Source: Paenibacillus koleovorans NBRC 103111 (lineage in GTDB: Bacteria; Bacillota; Bacilli; Paenibacillales; NBRC-103111). Taken from it: 63,964 nt of DNA. The position numbers and the translations under genes were made by a program. A model generated the notes under the pieces. That model had not been told where the DNA came from. It worked only from the letters and a program-made list of their open reading frames with translations, and made no database searches. Shown here in pieces: positions 1 through 6,998 of the stretch (position 1 is the stretch's first letter; each line of letters starts with the position of its first letter). The stretch spans positions 1 through 63,964 of the forward strand of contig NZ_BIMA01000033.1 in the NCBI RefSeq assembly GCF_004000845.1. The letters run 5' to 3'.

Positions 1-140
1 ACCAACCCCACCAACCCCACCAACCCCACCAATCCCACCAACCTCAGCAACCCCACCAACCCCACCAACCCCACCAACCTCAGCTGTCCCACCAACCCAC
101 CAATCCCACCAACCCACCAACCTCAGCTGTCCCAGCCGCC
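1..140. repeat. Minisatellite of a ~10-bp CCAACCCCAC-like unit
   Basis: The first ~140 bases are an imperfect tandem array built from ACCAACCCC / ACCAATCCC / ACCTCAGC units of about 9-10 bp. The array is cut by the window edge, so its full length is unknown. It has no spacers, so it is not CRISPR. No open frame with protein-like composition crosses it. Confidence 0.85.
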
Positions 141-250
141 CTTAGCTAAATTACTCTCCATACACGTTTGATTCTCCATAAACCCCGTCACATTTCCCCT
201 CCAGCAATTAACTAACATCCGTTCCGTAAATAACTTCAAGTGGTTAGCTA

Positions 251-321
251 ATAACAAACTTCAGTTTGTTATCTCACATTACCTCATAGATCCGCCAAAA
301 GTAACAAACTTTGGTTTGTTA
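251..321. repeat. Two related AACAAAC..GTTTGTT palindromes
   Basis: Positions 251-272 form a perfect 10-bp inverted repeat with a 2-base loop (ATAACAAACT / AGTTTGTTAT). Positions 302-321 repeat the same theme with arms TAACAAAC / GTTTGTTA. The centres are about 50 bp apart. They lie beyond the 3' end of the minus-strand nuclease gene. They could be a dispersed palindromic repeat or binding sites; the sequence does not decide. Confidence 0.6.
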
Positions 322-375
322 TTAGCAAACTTTCGATCGGAAGCAACTTATCCAACTAGAGTCTGCGCGACAATT

Positions 376-1047
376 TCACTCATCCCCTTGGTAACTTGAC
401 AATCGATATGAGCGCACGCGTTGACCTTCTCCATTTCCGGTAAATGTACCTTCATCTCGGTACCGTTTGAGCCATTTTACCGCTGCCTCATTGGTGATAT
501 CAAACTCTGACGCCACATGCTTCGGGGTAATGTTTCCACGATGGCGGATTGCTAGATGCACGAGATGCTGTCTGCGAAAAGCCCAAACATCTGCATCCTT
601 AGCAGGAACAACCGCATGTGTGAGCGACCACCAGTGTCCAATGGCTTGTTTGATGACACGTTTGCATTCTTGCGGATGCCTCTGAACTTGATTGGCGGAA
701 AACCGCAGGACGAGCCAACCAGACAAAATCAGATCGTTCTGCCGGGAAAGATGGTCATCGAACTCAGAGGGTACTAGATTGCGAGCATGAGTAGTGAAGC
801 CGTCGATCTCCATCAGCAGTCTGATTCCGGAGCGGACATATACAAAGTCGGCAAAACGCTGCCCCCCTTTGTAGTCCTTGAACGGATATTCCGCGTGAAG
901 TCCTGAAAAGTTGTACTGAAACTCAGGGCCCCACACTTGGTTCAGAAAGGCTAGCTCCATCTCGCCTAAAGTAGCACGATAGTGTCCTTTCATTCTGGCT
1001 TCGCGCTCGAATTCTTCAATGAATTGCGTAAGATTCGGATGATACAT
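376..1047 (-). CDS. DUF559-type (Vsr-like fold) endonuclease-domain protein with C-terminal HTH
   Basis: About 223 residues. The centre has the pattern of DUF559/Vsr-like nuclease domains: FADFVYV, then MEIDG, a following His in GFTTH, a D..LSRQNDL stretch and VLRFSANQV. The last ~50 residues (ITPKHVASEFDITNEAAVKW onward) look like a small helix-turn-helix. I chose the ATG at 1047 because GAAGGAG precedes it; an in-frame ATG at 1092 would place the start inside a terminator-like hairpin. DUF559 proteins are poorly characterised and often occur near mobile or defence genes. It is transcribed away from the cas genes. Whether it acts with them is unknown. Confidence 0.7.
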   Translation of the reverse strand: MYHPNLTQFIEEFEREARMKGHYRATLGEMELAFLNQVWGPEFQYNFSGLHAEYPFKDYKGGQRFADFVYVRSGIRLLMEIDGFTTHARNLVPSEFDDHLSRQNDLILSGWLVLRFSANQVQRHPQECKRVIKQAIGHWWSLTHAVVPAKDADVWAFRRQHLVHLAIRHRGNITPKHVASEFDITNEAAVKWLKRYRDEGTFTGNGEGQRVRSYRLSSYQGDE

Positions 1048-1083
1048 TTTCAGCTCAGCTCCTTCTCGTCGGAAAAAGCAAAA

Positions 1084-1126
1084 ACACCCCACAGCAGATT
1101 AGCTCTGCCGGCGGGGTGTGCTTCAC
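1084..1126 (-). terminator. Terminator-like hairpin just upstream of the DUF559 gene
   Basis: Read on the minus strand, ACACCCC and GGGGTGT enclose an inner GGCAGA/TCTGC pairing and are followed by TTTTTGCTTTTT, about 35 bp before the chosen start codon. It may end an upstream minus-strand transcript, but no gene is seen there. It could instead be an attenuator in the leader of the nuclease gene. Confidence 0.55.
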
Positions 1127-1195
1127 TCCGAATTATGGGTTTGGTACCCAGTATATTACAGCATTTCGGAGTGGATGGCAATAGCGGATAGGGAT

Positions 1196-1444
1196 GGGGG
1201 AGGAGGTAGCAGGTAGCAAGGAGCAGGGAGCAGGGAGCAAGTAACAAGAAGCAAGGAGCAGGGAGCCAAGTAACAGCAGAGTGCAATGAGCAGATTAGGA
1301 AGGAGCAAGGAACAGGGGAGAGGAGCAGGGAGCAGGGTGCAGGAAGTATGAAGCAGTGAGCAAGTAATAAGAAGCAGAGTGCAATGAGCAGATTAGAAAG
1401 GAGCAAGGAACAGGGGAGGTAGCAGGCAGCAAGAATCAAGGAGC
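1196..1444. repeat. Polypurine GAGCAGG/AGCAAGG array with a 45-bp direct repeat
   Basis: This region is nearly pure A/G with C and is made of GAGCAGG, AGCAAGG and AGTAACAAG-like words. A longer unit is duplicated: 1276-1320 and 1374-1418 are 45-bp copies with one visible mismatch, at a 98-bp period. The long open frame on the minus strand here encodes only Leu/Ser/Cys/Pro-rich low-complexity sequence and is not credible as a gene. Confidence 0.8.
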
Positions 1445-1866
1445 AGACAGTAAACGGGATACAGCGAGTGGGAACAAACCGAATATTGGTTAATAACAAA
1501 CAAAAGTTAGCTATTTTCGGGCGAATGCCGGGAAATAAAGCAATACCGAACGTATGTTTGCTAATACAGGACGGAATGTAGTTATTTACAGGGGGGAAGT
1601 TGGTTATCGAGTTCAGAGTCACTCACAAGGGTCCGCAGATCCGCAGATCCGCAGGCCCGCAGGTCCGCGCCAGTATTGTGAAAAACCCCACGCCGGCTGA
1701 AAATTTTTGAAAGTACTAAATTTTAAAGGAATTCATGGGCATACGTCGAATTAACTAGTTCACTGGAACTGAATTTTACTTAAACACTCACACGGGACCA
1801 TTCCATAGTAGCAGGCTAAAATGACTAGCGTCACAAAATCGCGAAACGCGATCAGGCGGAGGGCTA
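1445..1866. other. Intergenic stretch upstream of the cas genes, no gene seen
   Basis: About 420 bases with no convincing coding frame. It holds a short tandem of TCCGCAGA/TCCGCAGG words at 1632-1668 and an AT-richer stretch at 1700-1790 that could carry the cas promoter. I found no readable cas3 fragment. The cas5c ribosome site GGAGGG sits at its end. Confidence 0.5.
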
Positions 1867-2544
1867 ATGGGATATGGGATCAAATTGAAGGTTTGGGGCG
1901 ACTATGCCTGCTTCACAAGACCGGAGATGAAGGTGGAGCGCGTCAGCTATGAGGTCATGACCCCTTCTGCGGCACGGGGGTTGCTCGAAGCGATCCATTG
2001 GAAGCCGGCCATACGCTGGGTCATCGACAGGATTCACGTCTTGAATGAAATACAATTCGATCTGGTGCTTCGGAACGAGATCGAGAATAAAATATCGCCG
2101 AGGCTCGTCCATGCCGCCATAAAGGGCGGAGTAGGTACTTTAGCCCAAGTTGTGACTGAAGAACGACAGCAGCGGGCGACCTTGCTTTTGAAACGAGTAG
2201 CCTACCTCATCGAGGCGCACTTCGACCTCACCGATCGAGCAGGCGCCGATGATACCCAGGCCCTTCACTACAACATGTTTCTCCGCCGAGCCCGGAAGGG
2301 GCAGACATTCCATCAGCCCTATCTGGGCTGTCGGGAATTCGCCGCGCACTTCGAGCTGCTTGAGCCGAACCAAGCGATCCCTTCATCCTTTTACCGAGAC
2401 ACCCCCGACCGAGAGCTCGGGTGGATGCTGCATGACCTCGAGCATGGGGACAAGGACATCGTCCCGCATTTTTTCCACGCTGTTATGAATGGCGGCATCA
2501 TTGAAGTACCGGCTATACCCCGGAAAGGGGGGAGTGCGCATTGA
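1867..2544 (+). CDS. cas5c: Type I-C CRISPR-associated protein Cas5c (Cas5d)
   Basis: 225 residues, normal for the family. Cas5c is the endoribonuclease that cuts pre-crRNA in type I-C and stays on the crRNA 5' handle in Cascade. Typical signatures are LKVWGDYACFTRPE at 6-20, WKPAIRWVIDRI at 45-56, and MFLRRARKGQ then PYLGCREF at about 137-158. The residue before the conserved His-Tyr (134-135) is Leu. Many Cas5c proteins have Lys there by my recollection, so processing activity is worth checking. It overlaps cas8c by 4 bases. No cas3, which normally precedes it, is present. Confidence 0.93.
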   Translation: MGYGIKLKVWGDYACFTRPEMKVERVSYEVMTPSAARGLLEAIHWKPAIRWVIDRIHVLNEIQFDLVLRNEIENKISPRLVHAAIKGGVGTLAQVVTEERQQRATLLLKRVAYLIEAHFDLTDRAGADDTQALHYNMFLRRARKGQTFHQPYLGCREFAAHFELLEPNQAIPSSFYRDTPDRELGWMLHDLEHGDKDIVPHFFHAVMNGGIIEVPAIPRKGGSAH

Positions 2545-4340
2545 TCCTCCAAGCGCTATACGAGCGATATGAAACGTTACGGCAGGATCCGAAGTCACAG
2601 CATGGTTTGCCGCATAACTCCCCAGTAAAAATAGCCTACGCTCTTGAACTGTCGAAGACAGGTGAACTGCTGAGAATCACCGACATCCGCATCGCAAACG
2701 GCTACAAACGAGTGCCACTGCAGCTAAATGTGCCGGAGCAGCCGGCCAGACAGTCCAACATCAAGCCTTATTTTTTGTGCGACAAGCCTGACTATTTATT
2801 AGGCTTCGCAGCCAATCCGGCCAAGCAGCAAGACAGCATACGCCGATTCGAGCATAGCAAAGCCCTACATCAGCAAGTTTTAGCTGGCTGCGAGTCACCG
2901 GAAGCGCTGGCGGTTCTACTCTTTTTCAGCAAGTGGGATCCGACGTCTCCAGCAACCAACTCGCCAATCTGGGACTCCATTAAGAGGCTGCCGAATGCGG
3001 CTATGGAACTATTCGTCTTCCGGCTGGAAGGCAGCAAGACATTTCTCCACGAATCCAACGACATTAAAGACTGTTGGGTCGCGAGCAAGCTCGAAGAACA
3101 AGAAAATGCCGTTACCGGACAATGTCTCGTCACCGGTCAGCCGAATGCCGCAATCTCCCGGATCCACGACGTCAAAATCAAAGGAGTCCGCGGCGCCTTA
3201 AGCAGCGGAGCGGCGGTTGTCTCCTTCAACAAATCGGCTTTCGACTCCTATAACAAATCGCAAAGCTACAACGCGCCGGTCAGCCTTCAAGCGGCCTTCG
3301 GCTACACGACAGCTCTGAATGAGCTCCTTGCATCCGGCCGCCACTGCATTCCCAATCTGGGCGACATGACGGTTGTGTTTTGGACAAACGCTTCGACGAC
3401 GCAGCCTTCACAACAGCTGGACCGAGAGGCGGAAACGATTTTCGCAGAGTGGCTGTCAATGGAAGACGTCCATCGCGCACTAACAAACGCAAGCCGTGGA
3501 AAAATATCTACGGTTGCGTCTGCTTCGATACAAAATGTGGTTGATCAGCCGTTTCACATCTTAGGACTTTCCTCGAACAACGCTCGAATATCGGTACGGT
3601 TTTACTGGGAGGGCCACTTCGGCCGAATCATGAACCAGCTAGCGCAGCATCAGGAAGACATGGAGATCGTATCCACACAAACGCTGCCAGCACCCTCGCT
3701 CCAAAGAATACTCGCAGAAGTCGGAAAAAACGCGCCAGCCCTAACGGAGGAGCTATTCGCCTCCATCGTTACCGGCAAACTATACCCCTACTCGCTGTAC
3801 GTCTCGATTTTGAACCGAATTAAAGCTGACCTAACCGTTTCGTCGATCCGAACATCCATCATCAAAGCTTACCTGACCCGTTACGCCAGAATCCACGAGC
3901 AAACACCGTTGAAGGAGGTATTGACCGTGAGTCTGAATGAAGCTACACCTAATTCCCCTTATCGACTGGGTCGCCTATTTGCCGTTCTGGAGCGCACGCA
4001 GCTGGAGGCGGCCGGAGGCTACAACAAACTGAACGTTACGATCAAAAACCGCTATTTTTCCGCGGCATCGGCCACCCCGGCATCCGTGTTCCCACTTTTG
4101 CTGAAGCTATCCCAGCACCACATCTCGAAAGCGGATTACGGACATAACCGGGAGCGGGAAATCCAAGAAATTCTAAGTCCGATGGAGACGTTCCCCAAAC
4201 GATTGGATTTAAACCAGCAAGGGCAGTTCATCCTCGGCTACTACCACCAGCGGGAGCATTTTTTCTCGGGCCGGACCGAATCAGAAGCCGCAGAGGAAAA
4301 GGAGACGGCAAACACTGTTCAAACGCCAACGAAGTTGTAG
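2541..4340 (+). CDS. cas8c: Type I-C CRISPR-associated protein Cas8c (Csd1)
   Basis: 599 residues, a full-length large subunit of the I-C Cascade, which recognises the PAM and recruits Cas3 in canonical systems. It starts with TTG overlapping the cas5c stop, with GGGGGGAG upstream. Features typical of Csd1 are the early SPVKIAYALEL segment, YFLCDKPDYLLGF around residues 75-87, VSFNKSAFDSYNKSQSYNAP in the middle, and YRLGRLFAVLERTQ followed by RYFSAASATPASVFP in the C-terminal third. No frameshift is visible, so the gene looks intact although the adaptation genes and Cas3 are missing. Confidence 0.93.
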   Translation: MILQALYERYETLRQDPKSQHGLPHNSPVKIAYALELSKTGELLRITDIRIANGYKRVPLQLNVPEQPARQSNIKPYFLCDKPDYLLGFAANPAKQQDSIRRFEHSKALHQQVLAGCESPEALAVLLFFSKWDPTSPATNSPIWDSIKRLPNAAMELFVFRLEGSKTFLHESNDIKDCWVASKLEEQENAVTGQCLVTGQPNAAISRIHDVKIKGVRGALSSGAAVVSFNKSAFDSYNKSQSYNAPVSLQAAFGYTTALNELLASGRHCIPNLGDMTVVFWTNASTTQPSQQLDREAETIFAEWLSMEDVHRALTNASRGKISTVASASIQNVVDQPFHILGLSSNNARISVRFYWEGHFGRIMNQLAQHQEDMEIVSTQTLPAPSLQRILAEVGKNAPALTEELFASIVTGKLYPYSLYVSILNRIKADLTVSSIRTSIIKAYLTRYARIHEQTPLKEVLTVSLNEATPNSPYRLGRLFAVLERTQLEAAGGYNKLNVTIKNRYFSAASATPASVFPLLLKLSQHHISKADYGHNREREIQEILSPMETFPKRLDLNQQGQFILGYYHQREHFFSGRTESEAAEEKETANTVQTPTKL

Positions 4341-4389
4341 TCCCTAAAAAACTTAACGCTCCTCATCCAGAAACAGGAGGTGAGCGGCC

Positions 4390-5271
4390 ATGGCCGTTCC
4401 GAACAAAGATCAGGCGCTGCTGAAGCGTTATGATTTCTCCATCTTCTTCGATGTAAAGGACGGCAACCCGAACAGCGACCCGGACGCCGGCAACATGCCA
4501 CGCATCGACCCCGAAACTGGACATGGCATCGTAACGGATGTCTCGCTCAAGCGCAAAGTGCGCAATTACGTGGAGCTGGCGAGGGAGCAGGCAGAGGGCT
4601 ATAAAATTTATGTGACCGAAGGCGCGGTGCTGAACGAACGGAATCGGCTGGCATATAAAAAGCTGAGGCCTGCGGATGCGGAAAAGGCGGAGCTGATGCC
4701 GAAAGATCGGGCGGAGGCCGAACTACTGACGCGATGGATGTGCGACAACTTCTACGACATCCGCACGTTCGGCGCCGTGATGAACACGAAGGTCAATTGC
4801 GGCCAAGTGAGGGGACCGGTGCAGTTCACGTTTTCCCGGAGCGTGGAGCCAATCTTTTCCCAAGAAGTGACGATCACCCGCCAAGCGGTTACCCGAGAAG
4901 GGGAAGAGAAGGGCCGGGAGATGGGGCGCAAGCACATCATCCCTTACGCGTTGTACCGGATGGATGGATTCGTCTCGGCGCAGCTCGCCCGTCGGACCGG
5001 CTTCACCAAGGAGGACCTCGAGCTGCTGTGGGAGGCGATCCGCAACATGTTCGAGCACGACCGCTCCGCTTCCCGCGGGCAGATGACGCTGCGCAAGCTG
5101 ATAGTCTTCGAGCATGCCACCGGGCTGGGTAACGCGCAGGCGCATCGATTGTTCGAGCTGATCACAACTGAACGCCTCTCGGAAGGACCGGCTAGATCGT
5201 ATCGCGATTACGCGGTGCGTGTGCAAGCAGAAGAATGCCCTTCAGGGGTGCAAATCGCCGAGTTGGATTAA
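4390..5271 (+). CDS. cas7c: Type I-C CRISPR-associated protein Cas7c (Csd2)
   Basis: 293 residues, the normal size of the Cascade backbone subunit that polymerises along the crRNA. It starts at the ATG at 4390 with AGGAGGTGA upstream. It begins with the family hallmark YDFSIFFDVKDGNPNSDPDA and continues with DVSLKRKVRNYV, FGAVMNTKVNCGQVRGPVQF and the RKHIIPYALYRMDGF block. It is the last gene of a three-gene operon. Normally cas4, cas1 and cas2 follow; here only a decayed repeat and a small inverted-repeat element follow. Confidence 0.94.
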   Translation: MAVPNKDQALLKRYDFSIFFDVKDGNPNSDPDAGNMPRIDPETGHGIVTDVSLKRKVRNYVELAREQAEGYKIYVTEGAVLNERNRLAYKKLRPADAEKAELMPKDRAEAELLTRWMCDNFYDIRTFGAVMNTKVNCGQVRGPVQFTFSRSVEPIFSQEVTITRQAVTREGEEKGREMGRKHIIPYALYRMDGFVSAQLARRTGFTKEDLELLWEAIRNMFEHDRSASRGQMTLRKLIVFEHATGLGNAQAHRLFELITTERLSEGPARSYRDYAVRVQAEECPSGVQIAELD

Positions 5272-5285
5272 AGAAAGAAGCAATG

Positions 5286-5316
5286 GTCGCTCCCGACAGG
5301 GGGTGTGGGTTGAAAC
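5286..5316 (+). CRISPR. Single degenerate type I-C-like CRISPR repeat
   Basis: The ~31-base stretch begins GTCGCTCCCGACAGG and ends GGGTTGAAAC. It keeps the start and the GTTGAAAC end of known type I-C repeats, but the two sides of the central stem no longer match well. Only one copy is present, so there is no array. Its last base is the first base of the inverted-repeat element at 5316, as if the insertion or a deletion removed the rest of the array. Confidence 0.6.
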
Positions 5317-5471
5317 CAGGTGATGTCCAAGTTGATCTATCTATGAGAATAAGAGCTCCCGGTTCGGGGGCAGCTAAGATGAGACCGTCTCAAGTGGGAA
5401 ACCGCTGGAGGCGGTCTTTTCTTGTTCAGAAAGTTTGTCCTTTTTTATAGATCAACTTAGACATAACCTGG
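5316..5471. mobile_element. 156-bp MITE-like element with 25-bp terminal inverted repeats
   Basis: Positions 5316-5340 and 5447-5471 are inverted copies, 25 bases with two mismatches (CCAGGTGATGTCC and the complement of its partner at the tips). Inside lie a small palindrome TGAGAC-C-GTCTCA and a hairpin ACCGC/GCGGT followed by T-rich sequence that resembles a terminator. There is no coding capacity, so movement would need a transposase elsewhere. It separates the CRISPR remnant from the exopolysaccharide operon. Confidence 0.6.
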
Positions 5472-5550
5472 AAGACTCAGAAATAAGATGTTAAGGCAAG
5501 TCACGAAATGGAGCATGGCGGGAGCGTTTCCCGCAGCAAGGAGAATGCCT

Positions 5551-6330
5551 ATGGAATTCGAGCTGGGGAGTTTATGGAAGCTGGTCAAACGCCGCTTGTG
5601 GTTCATCACGGCGCTGGCGGTCGCAGCGGTCGGACTGGCCTGGTATGTAAGCTACTACGTGTTGAAGCCGGAATATGAATCGACGGCCTCGTTCCTCATT
5701 CAGGGAGACAAGCCCTCCCAGGCGATGGGGGATATCGTGGCCGGGCAGAAGCTGGCGACGACGTACGGGGAAATCATCCGCAGCAAACGCATCGCCGAAG
5801 CGGTCGTCAGCAGACTGGCGCTGGACTCGACGCCGGAGAAGCTGCTCGAGCAGGTCGAGACGCGGACAAGCAGTGAGTCGCTCGTCACGACGGTCGTCGT
5901 CACCGATTCGGATCCGCAGCGGGCGGCCGACATCGCGAACGGCTTTGCAGAAGCGTTCAATGCGAACATCCGCTCCATCATGGGCGTGGAGAACATCATG
6001 GCGCTGGATCCGGCCAAGGTGCCGTCTACCCCGATCCCGGTGACGCCCAAGCCGCTGTTCAACATGACCGTCGCATTCGGCCTGGCGCTTATGGCAGGGA
6101 TCTCGATCTCCATGCTGCGTGAGATGGCGGACAAGCGGGTCAGCAGCGTGAAGGACATCGAGCTCGATCTCCAGCTGCCGCTGCTCGGGACATTAGGCAA
6201 GCTAAAACCGAGAAAGAAGCGAACAGCGACTAAAGCGACAGCAAAACCTACGGATGAAGCGGAAGGAGCGAAAAAGGATGAAGAAAACAACGCCTCGGCT
6301 ATACTGCCTGGCCCACCCGAAATCAACTAA
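5551..6330 (+). CDS. YveK/Wzz-type capsular polysaccharide chain-length protein
   Basis: About 259 residues. One membrane segment is near residues 17-36 and a second near 168-190, flanking a Wzz-like extracytoplasmic domain. The PxP-containing stretch PSTPIPVTPKPLFN just before the second helix is typical. In Gram-positives such proteins activate the partner BY-kinase and set polymer length. I chose the ATG at 5551 because AAGGAG lies at optimal distance; an upstream ATG at 5488 lacks this. The gene overlaps the next by ~50 bases, so the pair is translationally coupled. Confidence 0.85.
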   Translation: MEFELGSLWKLVKRRLWFITALAVAAVGLAWYVSYYVLKPEYESTASFLIQGDKPSQAMGDIVAGQKLATTYGEIIRSKRIAEAVVSRLALDSTPEKLLEQVETRTSSESLVTTVVVTDSDPQRAADIANGFAEAFNANIRSIMGVENIMALDPAKVPSTPIPVTPKPLFNMTVAFGLALMAGISISMLREMADKRVSSVKDIELDLQLPLLGTLGKLKPRKKRTATKATAKPTDEAEGAKKDEENNASAILPGPPEIN

Positions 6331-6994
6331 TGCCGAGCGGTTCCGCTCCATTCGCACGAACATTCGTTATTCGCGGGTCGGCGGCGAAATTCGTTCCGTG
6401 CTCGTCACAAGCTCCTTGCCGGGAGAGGGCAAATCGACCATAGCGGCCAACTTGGCTGCGGCAATGGCGGAGAACGGGCGACGAGTGCTGCTGCTGGACG
6501 GGGATTTGCGGACGCCGGCCGTGCACGAAGTATTCGACCTGCCGAATGGGAGCGGGCTGACGAGCATTTTGGTGGAACAAGCCCGTTGGCAAGATTGTAT
6601 CTATCCGATTCAGGAGTTGGAGGGGCTACATGTGCTCACCTCCGGCCCGATCTCGCCGAATCCGGCGGAGCTGCTAGGCTCGACCGGCATGAAGGAGCTG
6701 TTCGCCGAGCTTCACAACCATTGGGACACGATCGTTATCGACGCGTCCTCGGTGCTCATGCCTTTCTCCGATGCTTTAACGCTAGCTCGGATGGCTGAAG
6801 GCGTGCTGCTCGTCGTCCGCTCCGGCAAAGTGCTGCAGAAGCACGCCGCGACAGCCAAGCAGCTGCTGGAGAGGAACGGAGCGCGTTTACTCGGCGCCGT
6901 GCTGAACCGGCGAAGCGGCAGGAGACGGCGCTACGCGATTGGCAGCGAGGAGCTCGCCGATTGGGTGACCGCTTCGGGGCCGAGGAAAGGCTAA
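6278..6994 (+). CDS. CpsD/CapB-family tyrosine kinase-like ATPase
   Basis: 238 residues from the ATG at 6278, which has GGAAGGAG upstream. The nucleotide-binding motifs of BY-kinases are clear: Walker A SSLPGEGKST at 45-54, Walker A' LLLDGDLR at 71-78, and Walker B TIVIDASS at 151-158. The family normally ends in a cluster of tyrosines that are autophosphorylated. This protein ends in ELADWVTASGPRKG with no such cluster. It probably works with the preceding Wzz-like protein, but the usual tyrosine cycle may be absent or altered. Confidence 0.85.
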   Translation: MKKTTPRLYCLAHPKSTNAERFRSIRTNIRYSRVGGEIRSVLVTSSLPGEGKSTIAANLAAAMAENGRRVLLLDGDLRTPAVHEVFDLPNGSGLTSILVEQARWQDCIYPIQELEGLHVLTSGPISPNPAELLGSTGMKELFAELHNHWDTIVIDASSVLMPFSDALTLARMAEGVLLVVRSGKVLQKHAATAKQLLERNGARLLGAVLNRRSGRRRRYAIGSEELADWVTASGPRKG

Positions 6995-6998
6995 GGCG

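Noticed and set aside
1-140. Possible CRISPR array
   Set aside because: Units of 9-10 bp follow each other without unique spacers; this is a simple tandem repeat.
1050-1622. 190-codon minus-strand open frame
   Set aside because: It translates the polypurine repeat into Leu/Cys/Ser/Pro-rich low-complexity sequence with no family pattern.
1700-1866. Possible 3' remnant of cas3 before cas5c
   Set aside because: One frame ends in a TAATG overlap typical of such junctions, but only about ten codons are readable and they match nothing I can defend.
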